Of a DNA stretch of 64,000 bases, positions 10,614 to 21,491 are shown piece after piece (the first letter of the stretch is position 1; each line of letters opens with the position of its first letter). The DNA is from Aristolochia californica. Its lineage: Eukaryota > Streptophyta > Magnoliopsida > Piperales > Aristolochiaceae. A program made the translations under genes and the position numbers. Below the pieces are notes generated by a model that searched no databases, had not been told where the DNA came from, and saw only the letters and a list, made by a program, of their open reading frames with translations. The DNA lies in the NCBI GenBank assembly GCA_029961685.1, contig JARWKL010000014.1:23781137-23845136 (forward strand). Direction: 5' to 3'.

Positions 10614-10811
10614 TAAAAGGTTACTCAGTCTCTTCTTTATTTAGAAAAGGACACTGGAATCTATTTTCCAAGCACTAACACTGGAATCTGTTTTCCAGCC
10701 ACTTCAACTGGCCTGGACTAACACCCAAACATGAGTTGAAGTGGAAGCAATTCATCTCACTTCAATTCAATTTTCCACTTCATTTTCACTTCATTGTGGA
10801 CTAACCCCCCC
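10614..10811 (+). other. Right subterminal region and TIR of Harbinger
   Basis: Contains repeats of 'cactggaatctgttttcca' (two copies, about 10650-10700) and several 'cacttcaa' and 'cacttcatt' motifs approaching the TIR at 10787-10811. Short subterminal repeats like these commonly bind transposase or ORF1 protein in this superfamily. Binding here is an inference. Confidence 0.55.
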
Positions 10812-10814
10812 TAA

Positions 10815-12011
10815 TAGTTCATGGATTTCTTTGGTCCACCAGTCACTACTACTTCACGATGGAGAAAAAATTTTTGTCACATTACACATTCATTAATTCA
10901 AGCAGTCATTGCATTTGGATTAACTATTGACTTGTTGATTGTAGCATTAACTCTGCAAAAAAACATGCATTGTTCTTAAATAAGTGTTTATCCTTTAAGC
11001 TTCACTCTCCATTCATAATACTAAGTTATCAAATACCTTCATAACTCTTGTCATCATAGTCAAAACACAACATTTTGGGCTTGTCTTTAACTAGGACATA
11101 AAAAGGTATACAATGAGATGATAGTAATCATGTAACAATTCTTGTTTAACTAAAACACTCCCACTATTGTGTGTAACTTAATCCATCATTACGAAATCAC
11201 ATGAATTCATAAACGATTTTCAAGTGCATATTTTACATATGATTATACACATAATATAAATATATGATCAATAATTATTTATATAATACGGGTTAGATCA
11301 TTCTCTTATCCATAATCCATAAAAATTTTACTGACAATGTTGTACCAAATATTTAGGGCAACATCAATTTTATGTTCAATCAATGGTTTACTTCACCAAA
11401 TAATTTAATATCACAAATTTGGTAAATTACGGTTTAAAACTAATTTCTAGGGCCAATCTTTGTCGAAATTGACATTCTTTTTAACCCAAATTTTAACTAA
11501 AACTTTTTCATGAGAACCAACTTCTAATTTGATTATGTGGCCTAAAAATAAATACTCTAAAATTTAGGTCTAATTTAAAGTTAAACCCTCATTTTTGGGA
11601 AAAGTAACAATAGGTGTTTTAGTCTAAATTGAGCCTCAAACTCAATTAACAAATTTAGAAAGTGGTCCAATCATTGCCGAAACTATTCTTAGTTTATTGT
11701 ACACAAAAAATAAGTTTGGTTCTTCAACTTAAACAACCTATTTATGATTATACAACTTATAAACTTATGAACCAACGTAATATGTTTGTTCTAAATAAAC
11801 TTTTAACCATGATCATGTCCAATTCAATCATATTTATCCAAAAGTTTTAATCTCTAATTTAAAACCTGTAAACCCAATCATTTATGTCACATTCACCAAT
11901 ATATAATTGATGAAATATTTAAACATAATTTTAAGTTAAAATAAATTAATCGTTTTCATAAATAAATTAAATAAATGATCATAAAATTCAAGGATAAAAA
12001 ATACTAAATTA
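10815..12011. other. Old non-coding sequence, right of the Harbinger insertion
   Basis: Continuation of 3405-5429 across the transposon. AT-rich, with no ORF of recognisable function. It ends at 12012, where the LTR of minus-strand copia element A begins. Confidence 0.35.
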
Positions 12012-12272
12012 TGTTGCTATCAACCAATTTGCTGGAGAGAGCAGCAAAGATCCCAACGAAGGCTGACGGAATAGCCAAGAACGAGAGTCTTAAAAACGGG
12101 AGAACATCCCACCTCTTTTCTTTCTCTTTTCTATATAAACATAAGATTAGGTTTAGGTTAAACAAGACAACACATGGGCTTAATTACAATCTAACCCATA
12201 AAACTTATTAACCAATATACATGTAAATATCTAAACAACTAACATTAATATAGATTCCAAAATATGGTAACA
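12012..12272 (-). repeat. 3' LTR of element A (261 bp)
   Basis: TG at 12012 and CA at 12271-12272 on the plus strand. It abuts, on the minus-strand reading, the polypurine run TTTGAGGGGGGA. The reverse complement has 'tttatatagaaaag', a TATA-like element. No second copy was found in the window. Confidence 0.7.
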
Positions 12273-12279
12273 TCCCCCC

Positions 12280-13690
12280 TCAAATTGATGCAGGTAAGTC
12301 AACTGACAACAATTTACCAACCAAACGATTATGGTGGTGTTGAGTCATGGCTTTGGTGAAGACATCAACCACTTGGAGATCCGAAGATATGTGAGGAAGA
12401 GATATCACTAGACGCTCCAACGTGTCACGAATAGAATGACAATCAACCTCAATGAGCTTGGTGCGTTCATGGAAAATAAGATTGGTAGCAATCTGAATAG
12501 CACTAGTGTTATCTGCACGAAGAGGTGTCAAGGTGGTCTGAGGAAACTCAAGTTCTGCAAGGAGACCGTGGAGCCATATAATTTCATAACACGTAGTAGA
12601 CATGGCTCGATACTCTGCCTCAGTAGATGACTTGAACACAAGATCTTGTTTCTTAGATTTTCAAGAAATCAAGGCATCCCCTAAAAACATACACTAACAT
12701 GTAGTAAAGCGACGTGTATTAGGGTACCCAGCCTAATCAGCATCAGTGTAGGTAACTAGTTGAAGAGCCGAGCCTATAGAAAATAATAACCCACGAGCAG
12801 GAGAACCTCGAATATAACGAATATTACATTAGACTGTAGCAAGATGAAGATGCAAAGGAGAAGACATAAATTGGCTGACCTGATGAACGACATAGGAGAT
12901 ATCCGGGCGAGTCGTGGTCAAGTAGATGAGACTCCCAACTAGACGCCGATAGAGAGTAGGATTATCAAGAAGGTCCCCTTCATCTTTTCGGTATTTCACA
13001 TTGACCTTCATAGGAGTAACAATAGAAGAAGTGTCTGTCAAACCAGCTAAGGTAATAATATCTTGGGTATATTTGTTCTGATTTAGGAAAATACCTTTGT
13101 CCTGATGATGTACTTCTAGTCCTAAGAATTACGTGAGTTATCCTAGATCTTTCATATGGAAGGTCGAATGCAGAACCCGTTGAAGCTTAGTAATCAGGCC
13201 AGAGTCAGTGTCAGTAAGGATACTATCATCCACATAGACCAAGAGAAGGACTACGACCGATGCCAACTTGTGAAAGAATAGAAAAGAGTCATATTGGCTT
13301 TGTGTAAAGCAGTGGATAAGAAGTGTATTACGAAACTTCTCAAACCAAGCCCGAGGAGCTTGCTTAACCCCATACAGAGGATGACGTAGCTTGTAGACAT
13401 CCTAAGGAGAAGTAGTCATGTCAGATGGAAGCTTCATGTGTATATCTTCTTGTAAATTACCATGCAGAAATGCATTCTTCACATCCATCTGATGCAGATG
13501 CGAGGACTGTGAAGCACCAATAGCTAAAATAGTTCGAACCGTGGTCCTCTTAGCAACTGGAGCAAAAATATCCTCATAATTAATCCCATATTCTTGGGTG
13601 TTTCTCAGAGCTACGAGGTGAGCTTCGTACTGATTCAAAGAACCATCAATCGAAGCTGTACAAAGAAAATCCATTTACTCCCAAGAGGCT
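12280..13690 (-). pseudogene. Element A reverse transcriptase and RNase H, broken
   Basis: On the minus strand, 13674-13402 reads as the start of copia RT (QEYGINYEDIFAPVAKRTTV, then QMDVKNAFLHGNL). About 13236-13225 encodes YVDD, the RT catalytic motif. 13041-12829 covers the RT end (LVGSLIYLTTTRPDISY). 12639-12280 is RNase H with STEAEYRAM, DNTSAIQIATN and FHERTK. Together these normally copy element RNA to DNA inside the virus-like particle. Frameshifts at about 13400, 13100 and 12700 and several stops break the frame, so it is a pseudogene. The catalytic YVDD itself survives. Confidence 0.88.
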
Positions 13691-13699
13691 TAATAGTAG

Positions 13700-14225
13700 G
13701 GGGAAAGTAACAACATCCCAAGTGTGATTCTCCTCCAGAGCTTGAAGTTCTATTTGCATTGCCTTTTGCCAACACTCATGTGCCATTGCCTGTTTGTAGC
13801 AAGAGGGAATCGAAATAGATGATAAAGTAGCTACAAGAGAGACAGTGGAGGAGAAAGTATACCTATCAGGGGGGCGAGAAGTGCGAGTAAATCGGCGAAG
13901 AGTGATGGAAGTAGGAGCAGGCGCCAAGTCAGGATCATGAGGGGGCACAAATGAAGTGGGATTGGGCTCATAAAAGCTAGGTAGAATAGATAAAGATGCA
14001 TATGGTAGTGCGACATGAGAGGGAAAGAAATATTGATTTTCAAAGAAAACCACATTCCAAGAAACACGTATACGATGAGCAAGGGGATCATAGAAAATAT
14101 AGCCTTTTTGTGATATACATTAACCAAGAAAAGCACACTTAACAAATTGGGCTGTAGGTTTATGTCGTTAATGAGCAGGTAGATGCATAAAACAAACATA
14201 ACCGAATATCCAAAGATTTGCATAT
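13700..14225 (-). pseudogene. Element A integrase C-terminal and linker region
   Basis: The reverse strand reads NLWIFGYVCFMHLPAH just inside 14225, then a FFENQYFFPSHV-type block (about 14050) and a Pro/Ser-rich linker before RT. This is the usual copia integrase C-terminal stretch. It is cut by the insertion of element B: the upstream part of the same reading resumes at 20360. Confidence 0.8.
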
Positions 14226-14626
14226 TGTTGGAAGATGTGCTCAAGCCCACAAGCTCAAGGCTAGAAGCCCACACATCAAAGGAGTGGCAAAGTGGTTATT
14301 TATGGTATGTTCCATAAGGATGGCATGAAGATGTAAATACATTGTCTTAGTATGTCTTTTAATCTATTGAGCTATAACCCTAAGGGCTTTGTAACACTAT
14401 AAATAAGAGCATTGGCTAAGAGGTAAGGAATTCAAGCCTTTTCCTCTCTTTGGAAAAACGCCCAGCCGCCCTCTCTTCTCCCTTGAGTCATTCTTACTCA
14501 TTCTTTCCTTCCCTTAATCCAAACTCTCCTCTCTAACGTCCTTCTCCTTTCCCCCTCTTCTCTCTCTTCTCTCCTTCTTCTTCCACGTTAACCTTGAGTC
14601 ATTCTCATGGGATCCTAACTTCTACA
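14226..14626 (+). repeat. 5' LTR of element B (401 bp)
   Basis: Begins TGTTGGAAGATG and ends CTTCTACA. It contains 'cactataaataagagc' at 14395-14410 (TATA box) followed by a pyrimidine-rich R/U5 region. The matching 3' LTR is 19567-20354. Confidence 0.92.
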
Positions 14627-14638
14627 TGGTATCAGAGC
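14627..14638 (+). other. Primer-binding site (tRNA-iMet) of element B
   Basis: TGGTATCAGAGC directly after the 5' LTR, complementary to the 3' end of initiator methionine tRNA, as in most plant copia elements. Confidence 0.9.
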
Positions 14639-15467
14639 TTGGAGGTTAGGATTCCTATTTAAGTAGTTATGTCATCCATTCAAGAAGTTGTGTATAGAAG
14701 AAGTTATGCCATGAAGAGATAGGTAAAATCTAGTTTTTTTTTTTTGCATATTCTCTCTTTACGGTTTCAATTTTTTTTTCTCTTCTTGAATTCTTCATAG
14801 ACATTGTGAAGATCTATCTTGTATGACTAAAAGGATATTGTAGTCTTGATCATCTTGTAGCAAAATTACATGATTGATCAACGATTACTTTTTTCGGTTT
14901 GTTATCTGGATTCAGTTACCTTTATGTAACGGGAATCATACATTATTGATATGGGATTCCAGCATATGTTGCTCTCAATTCTATAACTAACGTTACTCAT
15001 GGGAGTGTGTTATGTCGTTGAATGCCAGTTATATGTTTGATGAAATTCCAGCACTCACTTATCCCTATTTTTTTTTTGTTTGAACTTCAGCAATTGAATC
15101 TTTTTTTGTGTTGAAGTATTCCCATGAGTTAGAATTTATTTTGCCAAGAAATTGCTCTCGGTTTGCCAAGAAAGGCCTTGTCTAAAGTTTCTCTCGGTTT
15201 TGTGGTTGAGTTTGGATTAAGGATAAGAGTTGCATCTATTCTCTTTTCTATATTTTTTGATAAATATAAGAGAAGTTGAGTAGTGCCTCGTTCTTGTTAT
15301 CACTTGACAAAAGCACCAATTTTTCCATGATTTGGTGCTTATTATCGTGAAAATATTCTCTAATTAGTTTTGGTGGCTAATTTGGTCTACAGGTGCTTCA
15401 AATTACGTTGTGTAATTGTTATTTGAGCCCCTTTGACAATTGACCTTACTAGTTGATTTGCATCAAC

Positions 15468-16290
15468 ATGGAGAGTAGACATATGAGTAATAAGAGTGAC
15501 ATACTCCGAATTACTACAATTCCACTAAGAGGTCTTTCCAATTACCTTAGCTGGTCACAATCGGTACGGAGGGTTCTCATTACTCGTGACCTTCTCAGTC
15601 ATATTATCAAAATCCCTCCTCCGATTGATGAAGAAGATGAAGTCTACTGTAAATGGGTACAAAATGATAACATGGTTATCAGTTGGCTTATTAATAGTAT
15701 GGAAGAGCATGTTGCTAACAATGTGGTCCACTTGGAAAGTTCCAAGGATATTTGGGTCACATGTGTTAACTCTATTCTAGTACTGCCTCCTTGCAAAGAG
15801 TATATGATGTTTTCCAAAGTATGTTGGCTACCAAATAAGGAGATAATATTCATGAGTTTTTGGCCCAATTTCGTGGCCTTCTCCAAGAATGGAAAATTGC
15901 TCAACCATAATCTACCAACATTGCTGTCCAAGAAAAACAATGCGAGGCCCTGGCAACGACGATTTACCTTAACAATATAAAGCCGTATCTAGAGGTGGCT
16001 AAGACTCAGCTTCTTAGTTCCTCTGCCCTTCTCTCTTTTGATGACATCAGTGCTACGTTGTTACAGATTCCTGATCCATCTCCTCCTTCTCCAATTGATG
16101 CTCCATCAGCTATGTTCTCTGGTAATTGGGGTACATCATTTCCATTTCGAGGACGCGACAGAAAGACATGAGGAGGCCGCAATAGAGGTGGTCGAACGGG
16201 TCTGACCCATTCCCGCACTGAGCCTCAATTGTGCACTTACTGTGGCAAAACCACCTTGTGAATTCATGCTGGAAACTCCATGGTAATCCT
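15468..16290 (+). pseudogene. Element B gag, frameshifted
   Basis: Opens with an ATG at 15468 and reads a copia gag-type N-terminus (TTIPLRGLSNYLSWSQSV, then VISWLINSMEEHVANNVVHL). Near 15785 the frame shifts by one, after which VYDVFQSMLATK, IKPYLEVAKTQLLS and FDDISATLLQ are read in another frame. A basic RG-rich stretch (16140-16200) leads to a degenerate zinc knuckle CTYCGK at about 16234, cut by a stop. Gag would package element RNA in cytoplasmic particles. At least one frameshift and three or more stops make it non-functional. Confidence 0.85.
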
Positions 16291-16365
16291 GATTAGGCGA
16301 CAGCCAATCCAGCCTCAGTTAATGTTGAGAAAAAAGAGGATAGGACTGATTCTCATTCCGGGAAT

Positions 16366-16950
16366 GTGACTATTTCTGTGAAATATTATGCTGTAATTCA
16401 GAAGCTGAAATCCTTATTGGATCAGTCCTCTACTCCACCAGACCTTACTACTGCCACTACCATTGCCTCAGGCATGCTTTCTTCGGCTTCAAGCCCTTCC
16501 TCTTGGATCATTGACTCCAGGGCTTCCAATCACTTTTCAGGTAACAAACACATGCTTCATTCATTGTCTCCATGTATTTCTCATAAATTGGCCACTATTG
16601 CTAATGGTTCCCAAACCAAGGTGCTTGGCAAGGGTTCCTCCTCTCTTACCGCGTCTATTCCTCTCCAAGATGTGTTATTTGTTCCTCAATTTTCGTTAAA
16701 TTTGCTCTCTGTTAATCAATTAACCAAAGAATTAAATTGTTTTGTCACCTTCTCACCAGCTTCGTGTATATTTCAGGATGTAACTACGAAACAGGTAATT
16801 GGTGGCGACCATAAAAAAGAGGGATTTATACTATTTTACCCTTCCAACAGTAGCAGCTATTTCATCCACTACATCCTAGGCTCAACTGTGGCACAACCGG
16901 CTTGGTCATCCATCTACCTCGTCAATTCATTCTTTAGTTCCATCTCTTAA
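16366..16950 (+). pseudogene. Element B protease region
   Basis: An open stretch of about 195 codons. WIIDSRASNHF at about 16504 corresponds to the copia aspartic protease active site, but the Gly of D-S-G is Arg, so activity is unlikely. Downstream are LATIANG, LFVPQFSLNLLSV and IFQDVTTKQVIG, typical of the protease-to-integrase link. It has no independent start codon and would be part of the polyprotein. Confidence 0.82.
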
Positions 16951-16989
16951 ATATTTGTCTAATTTTAATTGTGAGGTATGTTAATTAAG

Positions 16990-17700
16990 CAAGAATGTTA
17001 GGAGTATATATTCTCCTCGTCTTACAACTACTAGTACTATTCCGTTTGCATTAATACATTCTGATGTATGGGGCCCTTTAAAGGTCTCTAACATTTCTCA
17101 GGTTCAATATTTTGTTACTTTTGTAGATGATTTTATTCGAGTGACTTGGTTTTTTTTTTTTTTAAAGAACGATCAGAAATTATTTCTATTTTTAAAAACT
17201 TTCATGCAATGGTTCTAACGCAATTTGGAAATAAAATCAAATCCTTAGATCCGATAATGCTAAGGAATATTTGTCTAATGAGTTTAAATCGTTTTGTGAG
17301 GGTAATGGGCTTCTTCATCAAACAACATATGCCTATACCCTAAAAAAATGGTGTTGTTGAAAGAAAGAATCGACACCTCCTTGAAGTAGCTCGGGGCCTC
17401 CTCTACTTCATGAAGATACCCTATTTTTATTGGCCTCATGCTATTCTTACAGCATGCTTTCTCATCAATAGGTTACCTTCATCAGTACTTTGAAATCAAA
17501 GTTCGTATTCTATTTTGTTTCATGGTGAAGATCCATTTTCTCTTCCTCTTAAAGTATTTGGTTGCACATGTTTTGTTCATGATACTTCACCACATAAAAG
17601 TAAACTTGATCCTCGGTCTCTGAGGTGTATTTTTTTGGGGTATTCTTGAACTTAGAAAGGATATATTTGTTATAATCCTACACTCCAGAGGTTGACGGTA
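16990..17700 (+). pseudogene. Element B integrase, broken
   Basis: Copia integrase core motifs are visible across frames: ALIHSDVWGPL (first Asp, about 17050), FVTFVDDFIRVTW (second Asp-bearing block, about 17115), and KNGVVERKNRHLLE-type sequence (catalytic Glu, about 17345-17385). Then follow YWPHAILTACFLINRLPS and FGCTCFVHD towards the C-terminus. A T tract near 17150-17163 probably caused one of the frameshifts. Several stops occur, so no functional integrase is encoded. Confidence 0.85.
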
Positions 17701-18120
17701 TCTTGGGATATGACTTTCTTTGAAGACTCTTCCTTCTACTCCTCACATGAGGCTCCTCTAGGGTTTACATTTCTTCCTACCACTCCATGCCCGCTTGTGC
17801 CGTTTCACGAAGATATTACTCAACCCCCTAAAACACCGATTGTTCCCTCACCTGTGGAGTTGTCTGATCCACCTGAGGTAAGTCTTTCTCCTCCTCCTAT
17901 GTTTGGGCCTGAATTTGATACTCGACCTATTGCATTACGAAAGGAAACCCGTTCTTGCACTACGTCTCATCCAATTGCCAATTTTATGTCTTTTCATCGC
18001 TTATCTTTTGAGTGTGTTCGGTTTCTTGCTTCTTTTTTGTCTGTTTCCATACCACAATCCTATCAGGAGGCCCTGAAGCATCCAGGAAGGCGGCTATGGA
18101 TGAAGAAATGCATGCATTAT
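17692..18120 (+). pseudogene. Element B integrase-RT linker
   Basis: Reads SWDMTFFEDSSFYSS, then a Pro-rich stretch with PPEVSLSPPPMFG and IALRKETRSCTTSHPIANF, the usual low-complexity linker before copia RT. The frame shifts near 18080, where the RT begins ([18 protein letters not shown]). Confidence 0.75.
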
Positions 18121-19560
18121 ATGAAAATCAAACATGGTCATTGGCATCGCTCCCTAAAGGGAAAAGACCGGTTGGTTGCATATGGGTTTTTTCAGTGAAA
18201 CACAACCTAGTTGGGTCGGTTGCTCGCCTTAAAGCACGTCTGGTTGTAAAAGGTTATACTCAGTGCTATGGGATAGATTATGAAGAAACTTTCTCTCCAG
18301 TTGCAACACTGAACTCAGTATGTATCATCCTCCTCTATTGCTGCTAACTCATCTTGGCTAGTATTTCAACTCGATGTAAAAAATGCTTTTTTAAATGGCG
18401 ATATCCATATGGTCCAACCACCAGGATATGTGGTTGAGGGGGAGTCTGTATGCCGGTTAAAGAAATCTTTTTATGGGCTTAAACAGTCCCCTTGGGCCTG
18501 GTTTGATAAATTCAGTCAAGCGCTACTATGATTTGGCTTTCATAGGTGCTCGGTTGATCACTCAGTATATGTTAAAGATACTATCAGAGGGAAGATATTA
18601 TCGGTCATGTATGTTGATGATATTATCTTGACCGTAAATGATGCTCATAGTATACAAGAAGTGAAGAATATGATATGTAAAGAGTTCAAGACTAAAGATT
18701 TGGGTAAGCTCAAATATTTTCTGGGTATAGAAGTCCTTCAATCAAATCATGGAATAGTATTGTCTCAAAGAAAATACGTCTTGGATCTTCTTGAAGAAAC
18801 AAGAATGAAGGGTTGTAGACCAGTTGATACACCTATGGATGTGAATGAAAAATTGTGTGCCACAATTGGAGAAGATGTTGACACTGGCAAATATCAAAGA
18901 CTTGTGGGAAAAATTGATCTATCTCACGGTAACAAGACCAGATATATCATATGATGTGAGTGTGTTAAGACAATTCATGCACAAACCACAAAGTACTCAC
19001 TGGCAAGCGTTGGAGAGAATACTACGATACTTAAAAGGTGCTCCAGGAAGAGGATTGCTATATAAACAACATGGTCACTTCAATATAGAAGGCTTCTTAG
19101 ATGCAAATTGAGCTGGATCACCCGATGATAGAAAATCTACATATGTGTATTGTACCCTTGTTGGGGGAAACTTGGTTACATGGAAAAGCAAAATGTGGTT
19201 GCAAGATCTAGTGCTGAAGCAGAATACAGAGCTATGGCCCACACTGTAAGTAAACTTTATGGATAAAGACTCTTCTTACCGCATTGGAATTTTATAAAGG
19301 AGGCTCTATGGGCCTACAATTTGATAATCAAGCAGCTATTCACAATACGTCAAATCTAGTCTTCCATGAAAGAACTAAACATATTGAAGTGGATTGCCAT
19401 TTTATATGGGAAAAGTTTCAAGCAGGAAGAATTTCTCTTAAGTATGTTTCATCTCAAGAGCAATTAGCTGATATCCTCACCAAACCGGTAACATCCAAAA
19501 TTCTATCTTATATAGGTGGTAAGCTGGGTATTTATGATGTATTTTCTCCTCCAACTTGAG
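18080..19560 (+). pseudogene. Element B reverse transcriptase and RNase H, broken
   Basis: RT motifs in order: [67 protein letters not shown], and YVDD in MYVDDIILT at about 18607. The tail has FLGIEVLQSNHGIVLSQRKY and CRPVDTPMD. RNase H follows with RYLKGAPGRGLLY (19020-19060), SAEAEYRAM (19210-19240), DNQAAIHNTSN and FHERTKHIEVDCHF (19320-19410), ending in QLADILTKP before a TGA at 19557-19559. At least four frameshifts or stops separate these blocks. Order and motifs are diagnostic for copia. Confidence 0.9.
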
Positions 19561-19566
19561 GGGGAG

Positions 19567-20354
19567 GCTTGGAAGATGGGCTCAAGCCCACATTCTCAAG
19601 GCTAGAAGCCCACACGTCAAAGGAGTGGCAAAGTGGTTATTTAGGGTATGTTCCATAAGGATGGCATGAAGATATACATTGTCTTAGTATGTCTTTTAAT
19701 CTATTGAGTTGAAACCCTAAGGGCTTTGTAACACTATAAATAAGAACATTGGCTAAGAGGTAAGGCATTCAACCTTTTCCTCTCTTTGGAAAAATGTCCA
19801 ACCACCCTCTCTTCTCCCTTGATGCATTCTCTCCTTCCCTTATTCCAATTGCGAACATCTATCTCTTGATATGTTTCTGAACTCAGTTTGATACTTTAAA
19901 TCCATATGAGTATCAGTTGGCCTACACCCAAGCATATCAATTTCTTCCAAAAGATCTAATACATGCTTCCTTTGAGACAAAATTATATCATTTGTGGATT
20001 TAAGGACTTTTGTCCCAAGGAAATATTTGAACAAACCTAGTCTTTGTTTGGAATTCATTAAAATTTTCTTTCACATGCTAACTGTCATTAATACTATCCT
20101 CTGTTAGAATAATATCATTTACGTAGACAACCATAAGAATCATGTCTTATTAGTTTTCTTGGTAAACAGAGAATGATCAACCTCACACCTTTTAAATTGA
20201 ATATGAGGACCACTTTGCTAAAATTTTCAAACCAAGATATGACGACTGTTTCACTCCTTTCTCCCTCTTCTCCCTCTTCTCCCTCTTCTCCCTCTTCTCT
20301 CCTTCTTCTTCCACGTTAACCTAGAGTCATTCTCATTGGGTCCTAACTTCCACA
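19567..20354 (+). repeat. 3' LTR of element B (788 bp, enlarged)
   Basis: Matches the 5' LTR at both ends but is nearly twice as long, because about 404 bp of foreign sequence (19849-20252) replaces about 22 bp of LTR. It also has a short 9-bp tandem repeat, CCCTCTTCT, at about 20261-20300, expanded relative to the 5' LTR. Confidence 0.9.
19849..20252 (-). pseudogene. Antisense copia RT fragment inside element B's 3' LTR
   Basis: On the minus strand this reads part of a copia RT: RCEVDHSLF, then a YVDD-position sequence that now reads YVND (about 20125), then KYFLGTKVLKS, IILSQRKHVLDLLEE and MLGCRPTDT. It has no LTR, PBS or polypurine tract and no obvious TSD. It interrupts the LTR cleanly between 'cccttattccaa' and 'ctcctttctccc'. 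It is absent from the 5' LTR, so it arrived after or during insertion of B. It may be filler DNA from break repair or a reverse-transcription template switch. Confidence 0.85.
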
Positions 20355-20359
20355 CATAT

Positions 20360-21490
20360 GTAAGAGATTGACCAAATAACATAAAAAATGGAGAAACATG
20401 ATGCAACGTAGGAGACGACAAGCAGTTGATTAAATGAACTGAAGTGGACAACGCTTCACACAAAAAATGAATAGGAATAGATGAATCAAGTAAAAGAGTT
20501 TATACCACATCAAGAAGATGACGCTTTTTTTTCTCCGCAACTCCATTTTTATGCAGTGTCGAAGGACACGAACACTAAGAGATGATACCTTTGATTTGAA
20601 AAAAATCCTGAAACTCATTAGACATGTATTCACCGCCAGAATCAGAGTACAATACCTTGATACTGACAGAGAATTGAGTCTCAAGAAGCACAAGAAAGCA
20701 TTTATATATGACAAAAACTTCAGACTTAGCCCGTAGGAAGTAGACCCAAGTAAAACGGCTAAAGTCATCGATAAAAGTAACAAAGTACTTGTAATGCACA
20801 TGAGAAAAAATAGGAGTAATTCCCAAAACATCACTATGAATAATATCAAAACATTGTGTGGCATGAGATCCACGATGAGGAAAAGAGAGAATTTTACTTT
20901 TGCCAAGTTTACATGATGAACAATCAAAAGAAAGATCATGAGAAGAGCATGTTGTACTTGTTAATAAACCAGATTTAAACATAGTATGAAGTACATCAAA
21001 GTTTGGATGGCCGAGACGTCTATGCCACATCTCTAGAACTAGTAACATTACATGCAAAGGAAAGTAAAGGAGCACGAAAAATACTGGTAGAGAGAAAAAC
21101 TTGAATGGGAAAGAGACATCCCACTTTAGGCCCCTTAGAGATCATCTTCCTTAACGCTTGATCCTGCACAACACAACCAAATCGAGAGAATAGAACATTA
21201 CAATTATCATCAACCAACTGACCAATAGAAATAAGATTTGTGGAGAGATAAAGGGACACAAAAATATTAGTTAAGGTAGGAGAAAGATCCCCAACATCAC
21301 TGATAGGCAGAGAGCTGCCATTAGCAGTGTTAATTTTCAGATTTTCATTATACTTTCTGACATTGCAAAGAGAAATAGCTATGTTGGTCATATGGTTAGA
21401 AGCTCCGGAGTTAAAATACCATGGCCGAGTAGAAACTTTATTCTTACCTGAGAGGCCAAAAGTAGAAAGGATAGAAAAGATCATCTGTTG
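20360..21490 (-). pseudogene. Element A protease and integrase core, broken
   Basis: Minus strand: WYFNSGASNHMTN (about 21420) is a copia protease active site in which the catalytic Asp of D-S/T-G has become Asn. 21075-20575 is the GAG-pre-integrase HHCC region (MWHRRLGHPNFDVLH, then CSSCKLGKS) and integrase core with IIHSDVLG, FVTFIDDFSR and YSDSGGEY. The frame closes near 20575, and further integrase sequence (NCLSSPTLHHVSPFFMLFGQ) lies at 20463-20360, up to the junction with element B. Confidence 0.88.
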
Positions 21491-21491
21491 G

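Larger units (their letters stand above)
5433..10811 (+). mobile_element. PIF/Harbinger DNA transposon, 5.4 kb, with TIRs and TSD
   Basis: The left end (5433-5457) and the reverse complement of the right end (10787-10811) match at 24 of 25 positions: a G run, then TTAGTCCACAATGAAGTG. The 3-bp target duplication TAA is present at 5430-5432 and 10812-10814, as expected for PIF/Harbinger, which prefers TNA sites. Inside, in one orientation, are a Myb/SANT-type ORF1 remnant (7777-8152) and a DDE transposase (8316-9691), the two genes such elements carry. The 5' part is swollen by a C tract, a pyrimidine tract, telomere-like repeats and a 298-bp tandem repeat; the 3' part holds an AT-rich 152-bp tandem repeat. 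In-frame stops make this copy non-autonomous, but its clean ends suggest it could have been mobilised in trans fairly recently. Confidence 0.92.
14226..20354 (+). mobile_element. Ty1/copia element B, 6.1 kb, TSD CATAT
   Basis: A full-length but decayed copia element inserted in the integrase of element A. Target duplications CATAT are at 14221-14225 and 20355-20359. 5' LTR 14226-14626, primer-binding site TGGTATCAGAGC (14627-14638), gag from 15468, protease (16507-16540), integrase (16990-17700), RT (18080-18960), RNase H (19000-19560), polypurine tract GAGGGGGAGG (19558-19567), and 3' LTR 19567-20354. The perfect TSD fixes the ends. Frameshifts and stops occur in all domains, so it cannot move on its own. 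Confidence 0.95.
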
